Below are positions 8,217 through 15,523 of a stretch of DNA of 15,523 nucleotides, piece after piece. The notes under the pieces are model-generated. The model was given only the letters and a program-made list of their open reading frames with translations, was not told where the DNA came from and did no database searches. Numbering within the stretch: the stretch's first letter is position 1; each line of letters opens with the position of its first letter. The stretch lies in NCBI GenBank assembly GCA_036244855.1, contig BQKZ01000807.1, positions 61,897-77,419 of the forward strand. Direction: 5' to 3'. Made by a program: the position numbers and the translations under genes. This DNA is from Temnopleurus reevesii (taxonomy: Eukaryota > Echinodermata > Echinoidea > Temnopleuroida > Temnopleuridae).

Positions 8217-8430
8217 ATGTGTGGCTCAGTGGTAGAGCGTCTGCCCCATATGAACGGAATGTCGTGGGTTCAATCCCCGGTCGAATCATACCAAAGACTT
8301 AGGCCATCTGCCTTCTTGCCAGGCGCTCGGCATTTAAGAATGGAGAAGGGTAATAATAACTTTATGTTATGCAGGGCCCACTTGGATACCCTTGGTAAAC
8401 AAGAGGTATCATTATTATTATTTTTTTAAT
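8217..8430 (+). mobile_element. tRNA-derived SINE
   Basis: An RNA polymerase III A box (TGGCTCAGTGG, 8222-8232) and B box (GGTTCAATCC, 8267-8276) stand at tRNA spacing, followed by a non-tRNA body (GCCAGGCGCTCGGCATTTAA) and an ATTATTATT plus T-run tail near 8410-8427. This is the layout of tRNA SINEs, and the body recalls sea-urchin SINEs. The anticodon arm is imperfect and the 3' part is not tRNA, so it is not a working tRNA gene. It is antisense to the Rac-like gene. I could not fix target-site duplications. Confidence 0.82.
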
Positions 8431-8901
8431 CATGGGAAACATCTCCGACGAAGTATTGTATCTGTATTGGAATAAAAACAGCAAAGGAGATTGAGGAAGA
8501 GGAGCTGCAAGAGTTAGACAAAGAAGAGAATGAGTAAAAATGGTGAAGATGAAGCTGAAGAAGAAGAAGAGGAAGAAGAACAAGAAGAACAAGAAGAACA
8601 AGAAGGGGGGACGAGAGAAGAAGAATAGGAAGAGGGGAAAAAGGAAGAATCAAAGAAAGATGACGAAATTCCAAAATGAAATGAACAAACGCATACTAAA
8701 CCATTAGTAATGACGCTTTAAGTATGTTGAAAAAATTTTTTGGTCTCGAATAGAACGTAGACTATACAAATTATAATATATTATACATCACATGAAGTCA
8801 TCATAAACAACGCTGCATTAAAGCATCAACTGAGAAAAAGAAGTAGAAAATGTTATTTTGAATTTAAGATTTGAATTTGAAAAAAAAAATGTTATTCTGG
8901 T
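8431..8901. repeat. GAA/CAAGAA-rich tract and AT-rich flank
   Basis: From about 8487 to 8655 the plus strand is largely purine, with GAAGAA and CAAGAAGAA units and a GGGGGG block. The rest, to 8901, is AT-rich with no gene. Glutamate-rich or leucine-rich frames across the tract follow from the repeat and are not evidence for a protein. Confidence 0.75.
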
Positions 8902-9605
8902 ATGTATTTCCAATGGAGTATTTCAGTTCGCCAAAATACTATTACATAAGCCTATCTACTTGTATCACCCTCTTCTCGTACAAAAGGTGGAAGGAGAATG
9001 TAAAAAGCAAAAACGAAAACATAAAGAGAGAGATTGACAAAAATGCAGACAAATTTATATAAAGTATAAAGTAAAGGGCAGCAGAATAGAATTACGGAAC
9101 ATAACAGCCAATCAATGGAAAAGGATACAGGAAACATTATTCAATTCCAATTTATGAAAATGAACAGCTCCCGTTTGTCTCCCTATTAAGTTACCAAGCT
9201 GATCAAACAAAGACCAGAGCTGCATTACGGTGAGAAATTTTTCACAAGTTCTGATATAATTGAATTCAGTTTTCTTCGTTGGCTCAAAATTTTGTAAGCG
9301 TATGTGTTAAGAAAGGTTCACTGTTTATTCTTTAAATGAAATTTTAACATACGTTCATGATTTATGTTCATAAAATTCATATTCATTTCAATTATTTTAG
9401 ACAGATAAATATCACATGGCTTTACTTTCCATTATGATTATTAATAATTTTGTATAATAGGCGGGTTTACTAATAGATGCAAATTTTATGCATACCTTTC
9501 ACACAAATGTTGTTCTTGACAACCCTAAAGTTTGCCCGAGGCTTGGCCGACATAGCAACAAATAATGTATGCAAACTGGATTCCACTTATTGTTATCAAA
9601 CTGTT
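8902..9605. repeat. Direct duplication of about 0.7 kb, first copy
   Basis: The segment starting TATGTATTTCCAATGGAGTA recurs at 9647-10360, with offset 744 at the left end and 754 at the right. Copies differ by scattered substitutions and small indels, for example GATATAATTGAATTC against GATAATTGAATTC. The indels break any frame, so the unit is most likely non-coding. The 3' limit is near CTTATTGTTATCAAAC. Confidence 0.9.
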
Positions 9606-9645
9606 TAAAGCCCGTGTATAGTTTTGGTAAAGATTAAAGAAATGT

Positions 9646-9646
9646 N
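9646..9646. other. Ambiguous base N at the duplication junction
   Basis: The only unresolved base in this region lies at the first position of the second copy (AATGT-N-TGTATTTCC). This is where an assembler would join two haplotypes or close a gap. Confidence 0.95.
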
Positions 9647-10360
9647 TGTATTTCCAATGGAGTATTTCAGTTCGCCAAAATACTATTACATAAACCTATC
9701 TACTTGTATCATCCTCTTCTCGTACAAAATGTGGAAGGAGAATGTAAAAAGCAAAAACGAAAAACATAAAGAGAGAGATTGAAGGAAATGCAGACAAATT
9801 TATACAAAGTATAAAGTAAAGGGCAGCGGAATAGAATTACGGAACATAATAACCAATCAATGGAAAAGGATACTGGAGTCATTATTCAATTCCGATTTAT
9901 GGAAATGAACAGCTCCCGTTTGTCTTCCTATGAAGTTACCAAGCTGATCAAACAAAAGACCAGAGCTGCATAACGGTGAGAAATTTTCACAAGTTCTGAT
10001 AATTGAATTCAATTCTCTTCGTTGGCTCAAATATTTGTAAGCGTATGTGTAAAGAATGGTCCACTGTTTATTCTTTAAATGAAATTTTAACATACGTCCA
10101 TGATTTATGTTCATAAAATTCACATCCTTTTCAATTATTTTAGACAAATATATATCACATGGCTTTACTTTCCATTATGATTATTAATAATTTTGTATGA
10201 TAGGTGGGTTTACTAATAGATGCAAATTTTACGCATACCTTTCACACAAATGTTGTTCTTGACAATCCTAACGTTTACCAGAGGCTTGCCCGACATAGCA
10301 ACAAGTAAAGTATGCAAACTGGATTCCAATTGTTGTAGACTTATTGTTATCAAACGGTTT
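9647..10360. repeat. Direct duplication of about 0.7 kb, second copy
   Basis: This is the second copy of 8902-9605, in the same orientation. It includes an extra TGTTGTAGA-type insertion near 10331-10339. A minus-strand frame of about 96 residues (10147-9857) is open here, but indels between the copies destroy it in the first copy and it resembles no known protein. Confidence 0.9.
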
Positions 10361-10695
10361 AAGAAATACCAGTAACAACGTTCAGTAGAAAGAAAAGCAC
10401 ACAAATTTGAATACATAAGTAAACCTGCCTATTATGCTTGTACATTTGATCAAGGCCCACTGTTTCCACTTCATTGAACCAAAATCTTTCCTCTTCTCTT
10501 TTTTCTGTGCATCACATCTAATTTTTCCGCATTTAGATTGGATGTTTGCTGTCACAAGGTAAATTTCATGCCAACATCAATGTTTTAAAACGGTATTTTA
10601 GTAACGGCTGTCTTGATATAAAGTGTATTATTTCCACAACGCAGATAAAGCAATTACTATCAGATACAAGTTGAAGGAAAGATGCCAAAACATGA
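10361..10695. other. Unique AT-rich spacer, nothing recognised
   Basis: This spacer separates the 0.7-kb duplication from the MITE-like element. No open frame, RNA gene or repeat was recognised. Confidence 0.5.
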
Positions 10696-10817
10696 GCCTG
10701 TAACATAAAAGATGCAATAAAATTTACGACAAATTCTAATCGTAAGTCTATGGCAAAACATGTATCATAAAGATACGATTAATTTCTAATTTATCGTATC
10801 TCGTTTATGTTACAGGC
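10696..10817. mobile_element. MITE-like inverted-repeat element, copy 1
   Basis: The left end GCCTGTAACATAAA and the right end TTTATGTTACAGGC are exact inverted repeats. The interior is also partly palindromic, with related ATACGATTAATT and TTATCGTATCTC blocks. At 122 bp with no coding capacity, it fits a MITE. A relative lies at 14402-14600 in the opposite orientation. Target-site duplications are not clear. A structured non-mobile repeat is possible. Confidence 0.72.
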
Positions 10818-10978
10818 CCCATATATGACCTGTCTGTTTGTTATCCAACGTATTGCCAGAATCATTATATGCGTTCAATCTCATAAACGTCTATAATAAA
10901 ACAAACTGGAATAAAAAGTTATAGCGTTGAATAGACTAAACAGAACATGCAAGGTCATTATTTTTTTCATTTGTTTTC

Positions 10979-11085
10979 CCATCCTCACCATCACCATCAC
11001 CATCACCATCACCATCACCATCCTCCTCCTCCTCCTCCTCGTCTTCTTCTTCTTCCTCCTCCTCCTCCTCATCATCATTATCATT
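10979..11085. repeat. Compound trinucleotide/hexanucleotide microsatellite
   Basis: An ACCATC hexamer repeat passes into CCT and then TCT, CCT and CAT units. On the minus strand one frame reads as runs of Asp-Gly and then Glu, which is a product of the repeat rather than a gene. Confidence 0.92.
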
Positions 11086-11235
11086 GTTCGTATTATTGTC
11101 ATTATACTTAGACTTGCGCCTAATGTTGTTTAATAACGTCCGATAATAATGTTGTTTAATAATATCCGATAGTCCGAAAGCAATAATCATTAAAATGTTG
11201 TAGTGTTAATTTCGACATACTCTCATAGGTTTGTG

Positions 11236-11268
11236 AGTGTGTAAATATGAGTGTGTGTGTCCCCTCTT

Positions 11269-11299
<31 letters not shown>

Positions 11300-11393
11300 C
11301 TATCATATCTATCTAACTATCATCCTCTCTCTCTCTCTCTGTCATTGTCTGTGATGTGTGTGCATATACCGAGAGGTAGATATGGATTAATGG

Positions 11394-11424
<31 letters not shown>

Positions 11425-11490
11425 GAGAGAGAGAGAGTGTGTGTGTGTGTGTGTGTGTGTATGTGTTTATGTATATAGGTGTATGTGTGT
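11236..11490. repeat. Cluster of GT, TATC, CT, GA and GT microsatellites
   Basis: In order: a short GT tract; TATC/TCTA repeats (about 11267-11318); CT repeats (about 11325-11340); a 50-bp link; GA repeats (11393-11437); GT repeats (11437-11460); and looser TGTATG units. The CT and GA blocks are complementary and could pair as a stem. Confidence 0.92.
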
Positions 11491-11795
11491 GTTAGAGTGA
11501 GAGAAACGGTACAGCTTATCCAGTTTAAGACTATATGAGTGAGAATATAGCTTATTCTCCAGAAAACAACAACAACAAATAAAACAGAAATATTAGAAAT
11601 GCATGAATGTAACCCTATACATTAAAACATATCTCTATATGATGTAACTGATATCCATTCCCTTTAAAATATGACATTTATTAGAAGCAGCATAGTACGT
11701 CAAATTTCGCGGTCGACTTGACAATGAAATTGTACTTCGGTGCACCCAACCGTGGAGGTGACAAGATGTATCCCTATCGGTCATAAGTTCACACA
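11491..11795. other. Spacer, nothing recognised
   Basis: This is AT-rich sequence between the microsatellite cluster and the second tandem duplication. It has an ACAACAACAA stretch near 11565 and no gene or RNA that I can support. Confidence 0.5.
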
Positions 11796-12265
11796 GACAT
11801 TATCGCATCTGTCGTATAAAAATCATCTTCATATCATACTCTCCTGCTTGGGCGTCGAGAGAAGACATTGCAATAACGACAGCTTGAATGGTATATAACA
11901 TCAAAATACATGATAAAATAGAATTTTATGATTGTTATTATCATCATTATTATTATGATTATCATTGTTGTTGTTATTATTACTATTATCATTATTATTA
12001 TTATCATCATCATTATTATTATTGTTATGACAATTTCATAATGACTGACAATTAAAAGTACATATGCATAGACTAGCATCGATTACAGTCTAAAATAAAA
12101 TCTTGTCAATACAAGGCCGACCAGGAGAACAGTTTATACAAAGTGAAGCGGTTACACTGGATAGATATATCAATATTATTTGTTATCATCATTACAATCA
12201 TTATATTGTTATCATTAAATATATTCCTAATGCATTTATTAAGGACAAATTAAGCTCATATATAC
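11796..12265. repeat. Second tandem duplication, unit 1
   Basis: The unit has three parts: a block from GACATTATCGCATCTGTCG to about 11935, an ATT/ATC microsatellite (about 11936-12028), and a block from CAATTTCATAATGACTG (12031) to about ACAAATTAAGCTCATATATA. All three recur in the same order at 12339-13372. No coding content was recognised. The two outer blocks have diverged visibly, so this duplication is older than the one at 8902. Confidence 0.85.
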
Positions 12266-12338
12266 CCCCCCCCCCCAAAAAAAAAAACAGGGATCAGTAG
12301 CATGATAGAGATACGATGAATTTAAAAATTAATTGAAA
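12266..12338. other. Linker between duplication units, with C14-A11 homopolymers
   Basis: The linker starts with about 14 C and 11 A, then a short AT-rich piece. The C-run next to an A-run also occurs at 4622-4650. Confidence 0.7.
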
Positions 12339-12536
12339 GACATGATCGCATCTGTCGTATAAAAACCATCTTCATATCATATTCTCCTGCTTGGGCATTG
12401 AGAGAAGACATTGCACATTGCAATAACGACAGCTTTATTGGAATATGTTATCGAAATACATGGTGGATTAGAGTTGTCATTCGTGATTGTTATTATAATC
12501 ATTGTTCTTATTAGTATTATTGTTGTGATATCATTA

Positions 12537-12560
12537 TTATCATTATTGTCATGATTATTA

Positions 12561-12591
<31 letters not shown>

Positions 12592-12592
12592 C

Positions 12593-12663
<71 letters not shown>

Positions 12664-12730
12664 CATTATTATTATTATTATTATTTTCATCATCATTATT
12701 ATCATTAATAATAATAATAATAATAATAAT
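12537..12730. repeat. Long (ATT)n/(ATC)n microsatellite
   Basis: About 190 bp of TTA/ATT repeats with scattered ATC units; it turns to ATA/AAT near 12705-12730 where it meets the SINE tail. It gives poly-isoleucine frames on both strands that are not genes. It is much longer than the matching tract in unit 1. Confidence 0.95.
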
Positions 12731-12997
12731 ACATGAAATTTATATAGCGCTTAATACGAAGTGATTCTAAGCGCTCTGTGCATTATTACCAGGCTATAGC
12801 ATGGCTACCATTCGGCGCTCACTACATTCAAGGAATCTCTTCTTAACGGTACCCATTCACCTCACCTGGGTTGAGTGCAGGACAATGCGGATACATTTCT
12901 TGCTAAAGGAAATTGACGCCATGGGTAGGATTCGCACCTACGACCCTCGGGTTGAAAGGCAAGAGTCAGAACCACTACATCACAACGCCTCCACATA
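12731..12997 (-). mobile_element. tRNA-derived SINE inserted in a microsatellite
   Basis: On the minus strand the A-box-like TGTAGTGGTTCTG (12979-12967) and B-box-like GGTGCGAATCC (12938-12928) stand at tRNA spacing. The body follows, and then the end AAGCGCTATATAAATT before an ATT-rich tail. That end is common to several marine-invertebrate SINEs, as I recall. The element differs from the SINE at 8217. It lies inside the ATT/ATC tract of duplication unit 2. Confidence 0.82.
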
Positions 12998-13107
12998 TTG
13001 TTATTATTATTATCATCATCATTATAATTTTCATTATTATCATTATCATTATCATCATCATCGTAATCATCATTATCATTATCAGTAATATTATTATTAT
13101 ATTATTA
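12998..13107. repeat. (ATT)n/(ATC)n microsatellite on the 5' side of the SINE
   Basis: ATT, ATC and CATTAT units run directly up to the head of the SINE. Taken with 12537-12730, this suggests the SINE landed inside one existing repeat tract. Confidence 0.9.
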
Positions 13108-13372
13108 CAATTTCAAAATGACTGCATGAATAAAAATTAGTTTTGCAGAAAGTAGCATAATTTGCAGTCTTAACCGAGGTAATGATAAACTCTTTTTAAT
13201 ACAGGGCCCTAGGAGAGAACAGTTTCTTCAAACTGAAACGGATACTCGAGATAAATATCATAATCATCATCATTATCATTTTATCATCATGTCTTTATTA
13301 AAGGGGAACTTCATCCAGACACTGATGTTCTGTCAGTGAGAGGAGAAGAATACAAATTAAGCACATATAAAA

Positions 13373-13739
13373 ACCAGGTCCGGTAACCCAATGGGTTGGC
13401 CGGCAGGTTACCAACATAAATTACAGTATGAAAATGCACATTGGAAGAATATTAAAGACAGTTCATAATGAAAACAAATGAGAAAGGGTTAGAGGTTCAC
13501 AATATAAAAGCAAAACTACACTATTCCCACGTATGTCGTCGAGAAGTGCTGAAAATGGGACGGTGATAAAGGAGGGAGGGGCACCTTATTATTATTATTA
13601 TTATTACTATTATTATGATGTTTTTTTTTTTATCGTTTTCATGCGTCTTTCAGAAATCAACCACTTCATGTATACCTATTCCAGGCGAGGTGAATGAGTA
13701 CCGGTAGATTATGTTTCCTTGGCCTTCCTTGCCCTTCCA
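13373..13739. other. Spacer with short (ATT)n tract and T run
   Basis: This holds an inverted motif around GGTAACCCAATGGGTTGGCC near 13382, an ATT repeat (13587-13617) and a T run (13620-13632). No gene was recognised. Confidence 0.5.
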
Positions 13740-13990
13740 ACAGTTACGCCCTTCCAACAGTTACACCTAAGCCACCAAGGAAAGTTTACAAGTTCAACAA
13801 AGCCAATCACCAACAGTTGAAGGATAAAACATCCGTCTTTGTCACAGACTTCCTTGAATCATCCCCAGAGCTTTATACCGTAGATGAAAATTGGCTGAAG
13901 ATCTCAGGCTTCTTAAAAGACTGTATGGAAAGGCTTGTTCCAACAAAAACTGTGAAGTCCAAAAGAAATCTTCCATGGATTACTCANGGG
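13740..13990 (+). pseudogene. LINE (non-LTR retrotransposon) fragment, endonuclease-RT linker
   Basis: The plus-strand frame contains PPRKVYKFNKANHQQLKD, then VDENWLKISGFLKDCMERL and VPTKTVKSKRNLPWIT. The pattern (basic-aromatic start, W in mid-segment, IPSK-like VPTK, PWIT) is typical of the stretch between the endonuclease and reverse transcriptase domains of LINE ORF2 proteins. Neither flanking domain is intact: stops follow after an N at 13987, and upstream is a 17-bp tandem slip (GCCCTTCCAACAGTTAC twice). It is a dead 5'- and 3'-truncated copy. The clade cannot be set from so little. Confidence 0.65.
13987..13987. other. Ambiguous base N in the LINE fragment
   Basis: The N falls in the codon after PWIT. 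The protein-like frame ends shortly after it, so a base error or gap could be hiding a little more of the LINE. Confidence 0.95.
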
Positions 13991-14401
13991 GCTTTAGTAA
14001 TTATGTCATAAAGATGTTGAGTAATATAGATATGATGCTTTATGAAAATATATAATCAACAAAATTAATATCACTCTTCATATTAGTCGTAAAACTTTCT
14101 GAGGTCACCATACAGTTGAGGAATATTTTCTGTGAAGAAATTAATTAAAAAGTGGAACTTTTCACACTGTCTTCTATTCTTCTTAATAATTCAGACTGTA
14201 TATTACATGCCATATTATATACAACTTCATATATCAGAATGCCTCTATAGGGCGATCGTGAAAGGTCTTGAAAAAGAGAGGGGCTGTGCCATACATTTTT
14301 TTGTTTTTACATATTCCCACAGGGTTGCAAGCATTTACTTAAGAGAGGGTGGGGTTATACCCCCGCTTCCTTTTTATACAGTAGAATATGTCAGATTGGG
14401 G
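13991..14401. other. AT-rich spacer, possible further LINE debris
   Basis: Just after the N another frame reads VIKMLSNIDMMLYENI, which faintly resembles the segment after PWIT in LINEs (K-M-I-x-K-R-D-x-L-Y). An open frame at 14132-14428 has no recognisable content. Confidence 0.35.
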
Positions 14402-14600
14402 GCCTGTAACATAAAGAGATACGACTAATTTAGCAATTAATCGTAACATAAAGAGATACGACTAATTCGGCAATTGATCGTAACATAAAGAGATACGACT
14501 AATTCGGCAATTGATCGTATCTCTATGGTACTTGTTTTGTCATAGACTTACTATTAATATCTATCGTAAGTTCAATTGCAACTTTTATGCTCTAAGCCTG
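14402..14600. mobile_element. MITE-like element, copy 2, with triplicated 37-bp block
   Basis: Read on the plus strand, this matches the reverse complement of 10696-10817: the same GCCTGTAACATAAA end, an ATCGTATCTCTATGGTAC-type middle and TCATAGACTTAC. The block starting TAACATAAAGAGATACGACT is present three times (from 14407, 14444 and 14481), which accounts for 74 extra bases. The right end has decayed (TTTTATGCTCTAAGCCTG against TTTTATGTTACAGGCTC). Confidence 0.75.
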
Positions 14601-14802
14601 ATGACCTACAACTTCTAGAGCAGAAAGTGGTTTTCAAATAGAAAACTCATCAATAATATCAAAATATTATGATAAAAACACTCCACTAAGTGCCCAAACG
14701 AAACCCATCCCTGATCCGTTCACGTGGCGTAATGGGTTGATTTGTTCATTATGCTAAGTGCAAATGGAGGTCATTAGGAATATAAAATGATGCCTCTTTT
14801 CC
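14601..14802. other. Spacer, nothing recognised
   Basis: AT-rich sequence between the MITE relative and the possible LINE remnant. No gene, RNA or clear repeat was recognised. Confidence 0.5.
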
Positions 14803-14970
14803 AGACTTGGAGCATGAATCTCTCAATCATATATGGGATTGTAAAGCTCAGATTCATCTGGCACGAAATCAATGTATTTTTTTTAAATAGTTGGAGAAGA
14901 CTTGCGTATGTAAGATTGTTGAGGATAATAAATCTATACAGCTTACATTAATTTTGATCAAGCCTAAAAG
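14803..14970 (+). pseudogene. Possible LINE ORF2 C-terminal remnant
   Basis: One plus-strand frame reads DLEHESLNHIWDCKAQIHLA, close to the E-S/T-x-x-H-x-x-W-x-C pattern of the cysteine/histidine-containing tail of many LINE ORF2 proteins. After a stop comes LEKTCVCKI and IQLTLILI, which could be the segment that follows it. It is short and broken. It may belong to the same ancient insertion as the fragment at 13740-13990, since both are on the plus strand in the right order. Confidence 0.4.
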
Positions 14971-15016
14971 ATGTGCGGTGCATGGTGCATAATATTCCCT
15001 CTTGTCGATTTTGGCG

Positions 15017-15036
15017 CCAATTTTACCTAAAATTGG
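15017..15036. repeat. Perfect 9-bp inverted repeat with 2-base loop
   Basis: CCAATTTTA and TAAAATTGG are separated by CC. The left arm overlaps a 10-bp palindrome, TTGGCGCCAA (15011-15020). The pair sits immediately outside the GC-rich repeat end at 15057. Confidence 0.85.
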
Positions 15037-15056
15037 TACCCCCTTGGTTTGTCCCA

Positions 15057-15102
15057 GGGGGTTAGCGTCCCCGAAGCCCCCACCCCACGTACGTGCGCAC
15101 AT
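15057..15102 (+). repeat. GC-rich short repeat end, plus orientation
   Basis: GGGGTTAGCGTCCCC, then an AAGCCCCCAC block, then GTGCGCACATG. By eye it aligns to bases 1-41 (GGGGCTGGCATCCC to GTGCGCGCATG) and to the reverse complement of 15282-15325 (GGGGCTGGCGCCCCC to GTGCGCGCCTG). Three copies in one window, in both orientations, indicate a dispersed repeat family or its terminal repeats. Confidence 0.65.
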
Positions 15103-15281
15103 GATGAAAATGAAACAAACAATTGAACCAATTGAGATACTCTTAAAACTGAACTAATTATGAAGAGCATAAGCAATTTAGTATTAAAAATAAGCTCTAC
15201 AAGACAAAAGTGAGGTGAGACGTGTTAAAGTAATCAATTCCATCATTCTTAGAGGGCACCTACGTGATTTCAGAGTTTTAT

Positions 15282-15325
15282 GCAGGCGCGCACCGTGGGG
15301 GGGGCTATGGGGGCGCCAGCCCCCC
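15282..15325 (-). repeat. GC-rich short repeat end, minus orientation
   Basis: This is the inverted partner of 15057-15102. The two have their GTGCGCRC ends facing each other across about 180 bp of AT-rich sequence, so together they could be imperfect terminal inverted repeats of a 269-bp element (15057-15325). It contains GGGGGCGCCAGCCCCC, which can fold on itself. Confidence 0.6.
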
Positions 15326-15346
15326 GGGTAAGCGGAAGGGGGGCGC

Positions 15347-15523
15347 AAAAAAGGGAAAGGAGAAGAAAAAAAAGAAAAGAGGAAAAAAAGAAAGGGAAAA
15401 AGAAAAGGAAAAAAGAAAGAAAAGGAAAAAGAAAAAAAAAGAAAGAAAGGGAAAGAGGAAAAGGAAAGGGAGAAGGAAAGGAAAGGGAAAGAAAGAAAAA
15501 GAGGGAGAGAGAGAAAGAGGGGG
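15347..15523. repeat. 177-nt unbroken polypurine run
   Basis: Every base from 15347 to the window edge is A or G, in irregular GAAAG, GGAAA and GGGA units; the run may continue outside. Long polypurine/polypyrimidine mirror-like tracts can form triplex DNA and slow polymerases, by general knowledge. No coding role. Confidence 0.95.

Larger units (their letters stand above)
12339..13372. repeat. Second tandem duplication, unit 2, with nested SINE
   Basis: The first block (12339 to about 12500) matches 11796-11935, for example TCTCCTGCTTGGGC and ATTGCAATAACGACAGCTT. The last block (13108 to about 13372) matches 12031-12265, with CAATTTCAAAATGACTGCAT and ACAAATTAAGCACATATAA. The microsatellite between them is interrupted by a SINE at 12731-12997, so this unit is about 560 bp longer than unit 1. 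Confidence 0.85.

Noticed and set aside
8217..8290. A functional tRNA gene
   Set aside because: A and B boxes are present, but the acceptor and anticodon stems pair poorly and the sequence continues into a SINE body with an ATT/T tail.
8362..8674. Leucine/phenylalanine-rich minus-strand frames resembling membrane proteins
   Set aside because: They cross the SINE tail and the GAA-rich tract; the hydrophobicity comes from TTC/TCT codons of the repeat.
9857..10147. 96-residue minus-strand frame in the second 0.7-kb copy
   Set aside because: The matching region in the first copy is broken by indels, and the sequence resembles no known family. It could not be the missing P-loop exon.
10881..11190. 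Frames rich in Asp-Gly/Glu, Arg/Lys or Met-Val on the minus strand
   Set aside because: They follow directly from the ACCATC, CCT and TCT repeats, with no flanking protein-like sequence.
12517..12736. Open frames of poly-isoleucine on both strands
   Set aside because: They are translations of an ATT microsatellite. A stop-free run over a simple repeat is not evidence for a gene.
12913..13140. Plus-strand frame beginning MTPWVGFAPTTLGLKGKSQN
   Set aside because: It is the antisense of the SINE tRNA-like head running into a microsatellite. Such frames recur wherever tRNA-SINEs occur.
14402..14520. CRISPR-like array of three 37-bp repeats
   Set aside because: The repeats are directly adjacent with no spacers, and they belong to a MITE-like element in a eukaryotic genome.

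Overview
The window looks like metazoan nuclear DNA, AT-rich and intron-dominated. It has GT-AG introns, two tRNA-derived SINEs, MITE-like elements, decayed LINE pieces and dense microsatellites. The SINE bodies and tails (GCGCTATATAAA followed by ATT repeats) and the GC-rich short repeats resemble those of marine deuterostomes such as sea urchins; that placement is an inference. No sign of bacterial, viral or CRISPR content was seen. All comparisons were made by eye.

One protein-coding gene is clearly supported. It is a Rac-like Rho-family small GTPase on the minus strand, represented by its last three coding exons: 8157-8040, 2607-2410 and 843-688. Together they give 156 codons that align without gaps to Rac1 residues 37-192, with matching phases and good splice sites. 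They carry WDTAGQ, TKID, ECSA, a polybasic tail and a CTLL prenylation box. The first coding exon (P-loop, switch I) was not found and should lie beyond the right edge or have been missed.

The most unusual feature is two separate arrays of exon duplicates inside this gene. The switch II exon is followed, in the direction of transcription, by four decayed copies (7977-7330). The next exon is followed by three partial copies of its 3' half (2332-1823) in a roughly 195-bp tandem repeat. Almost all copies keep the 5' splice site, but none keeps a recognisable 3' splice site. They therefore look like donor-only pseudo-exons rather than a working mutually exclusive cassette. The first array sits in the intron that in vertebrate RAC1 hosts the alternative exon 3b.

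The rest (about 8.2-15.5 kb) lies upstream of the known exons, in intron 1 or intergenic DNA. In order it holds: a tRNA-SINE (8217-8430); a GAA-rich tract; a direct duplication of about 0.7 kb with an ambiguous base at the junction (8902-9605 and 9647-10360); a 122-bp MITE-like element; a compound microsatellite cluster; a second tandem duplication whose second copy carries a nested SINE (11796-13372); a LINE fragment; a relative of the MITE in inverted orientation with a triplicated 37-bp block; a possible LINE C-terminal remnant; a pair of GC-rich inverted repeats; and a 177-nt unbroken polypurine run to the window end.
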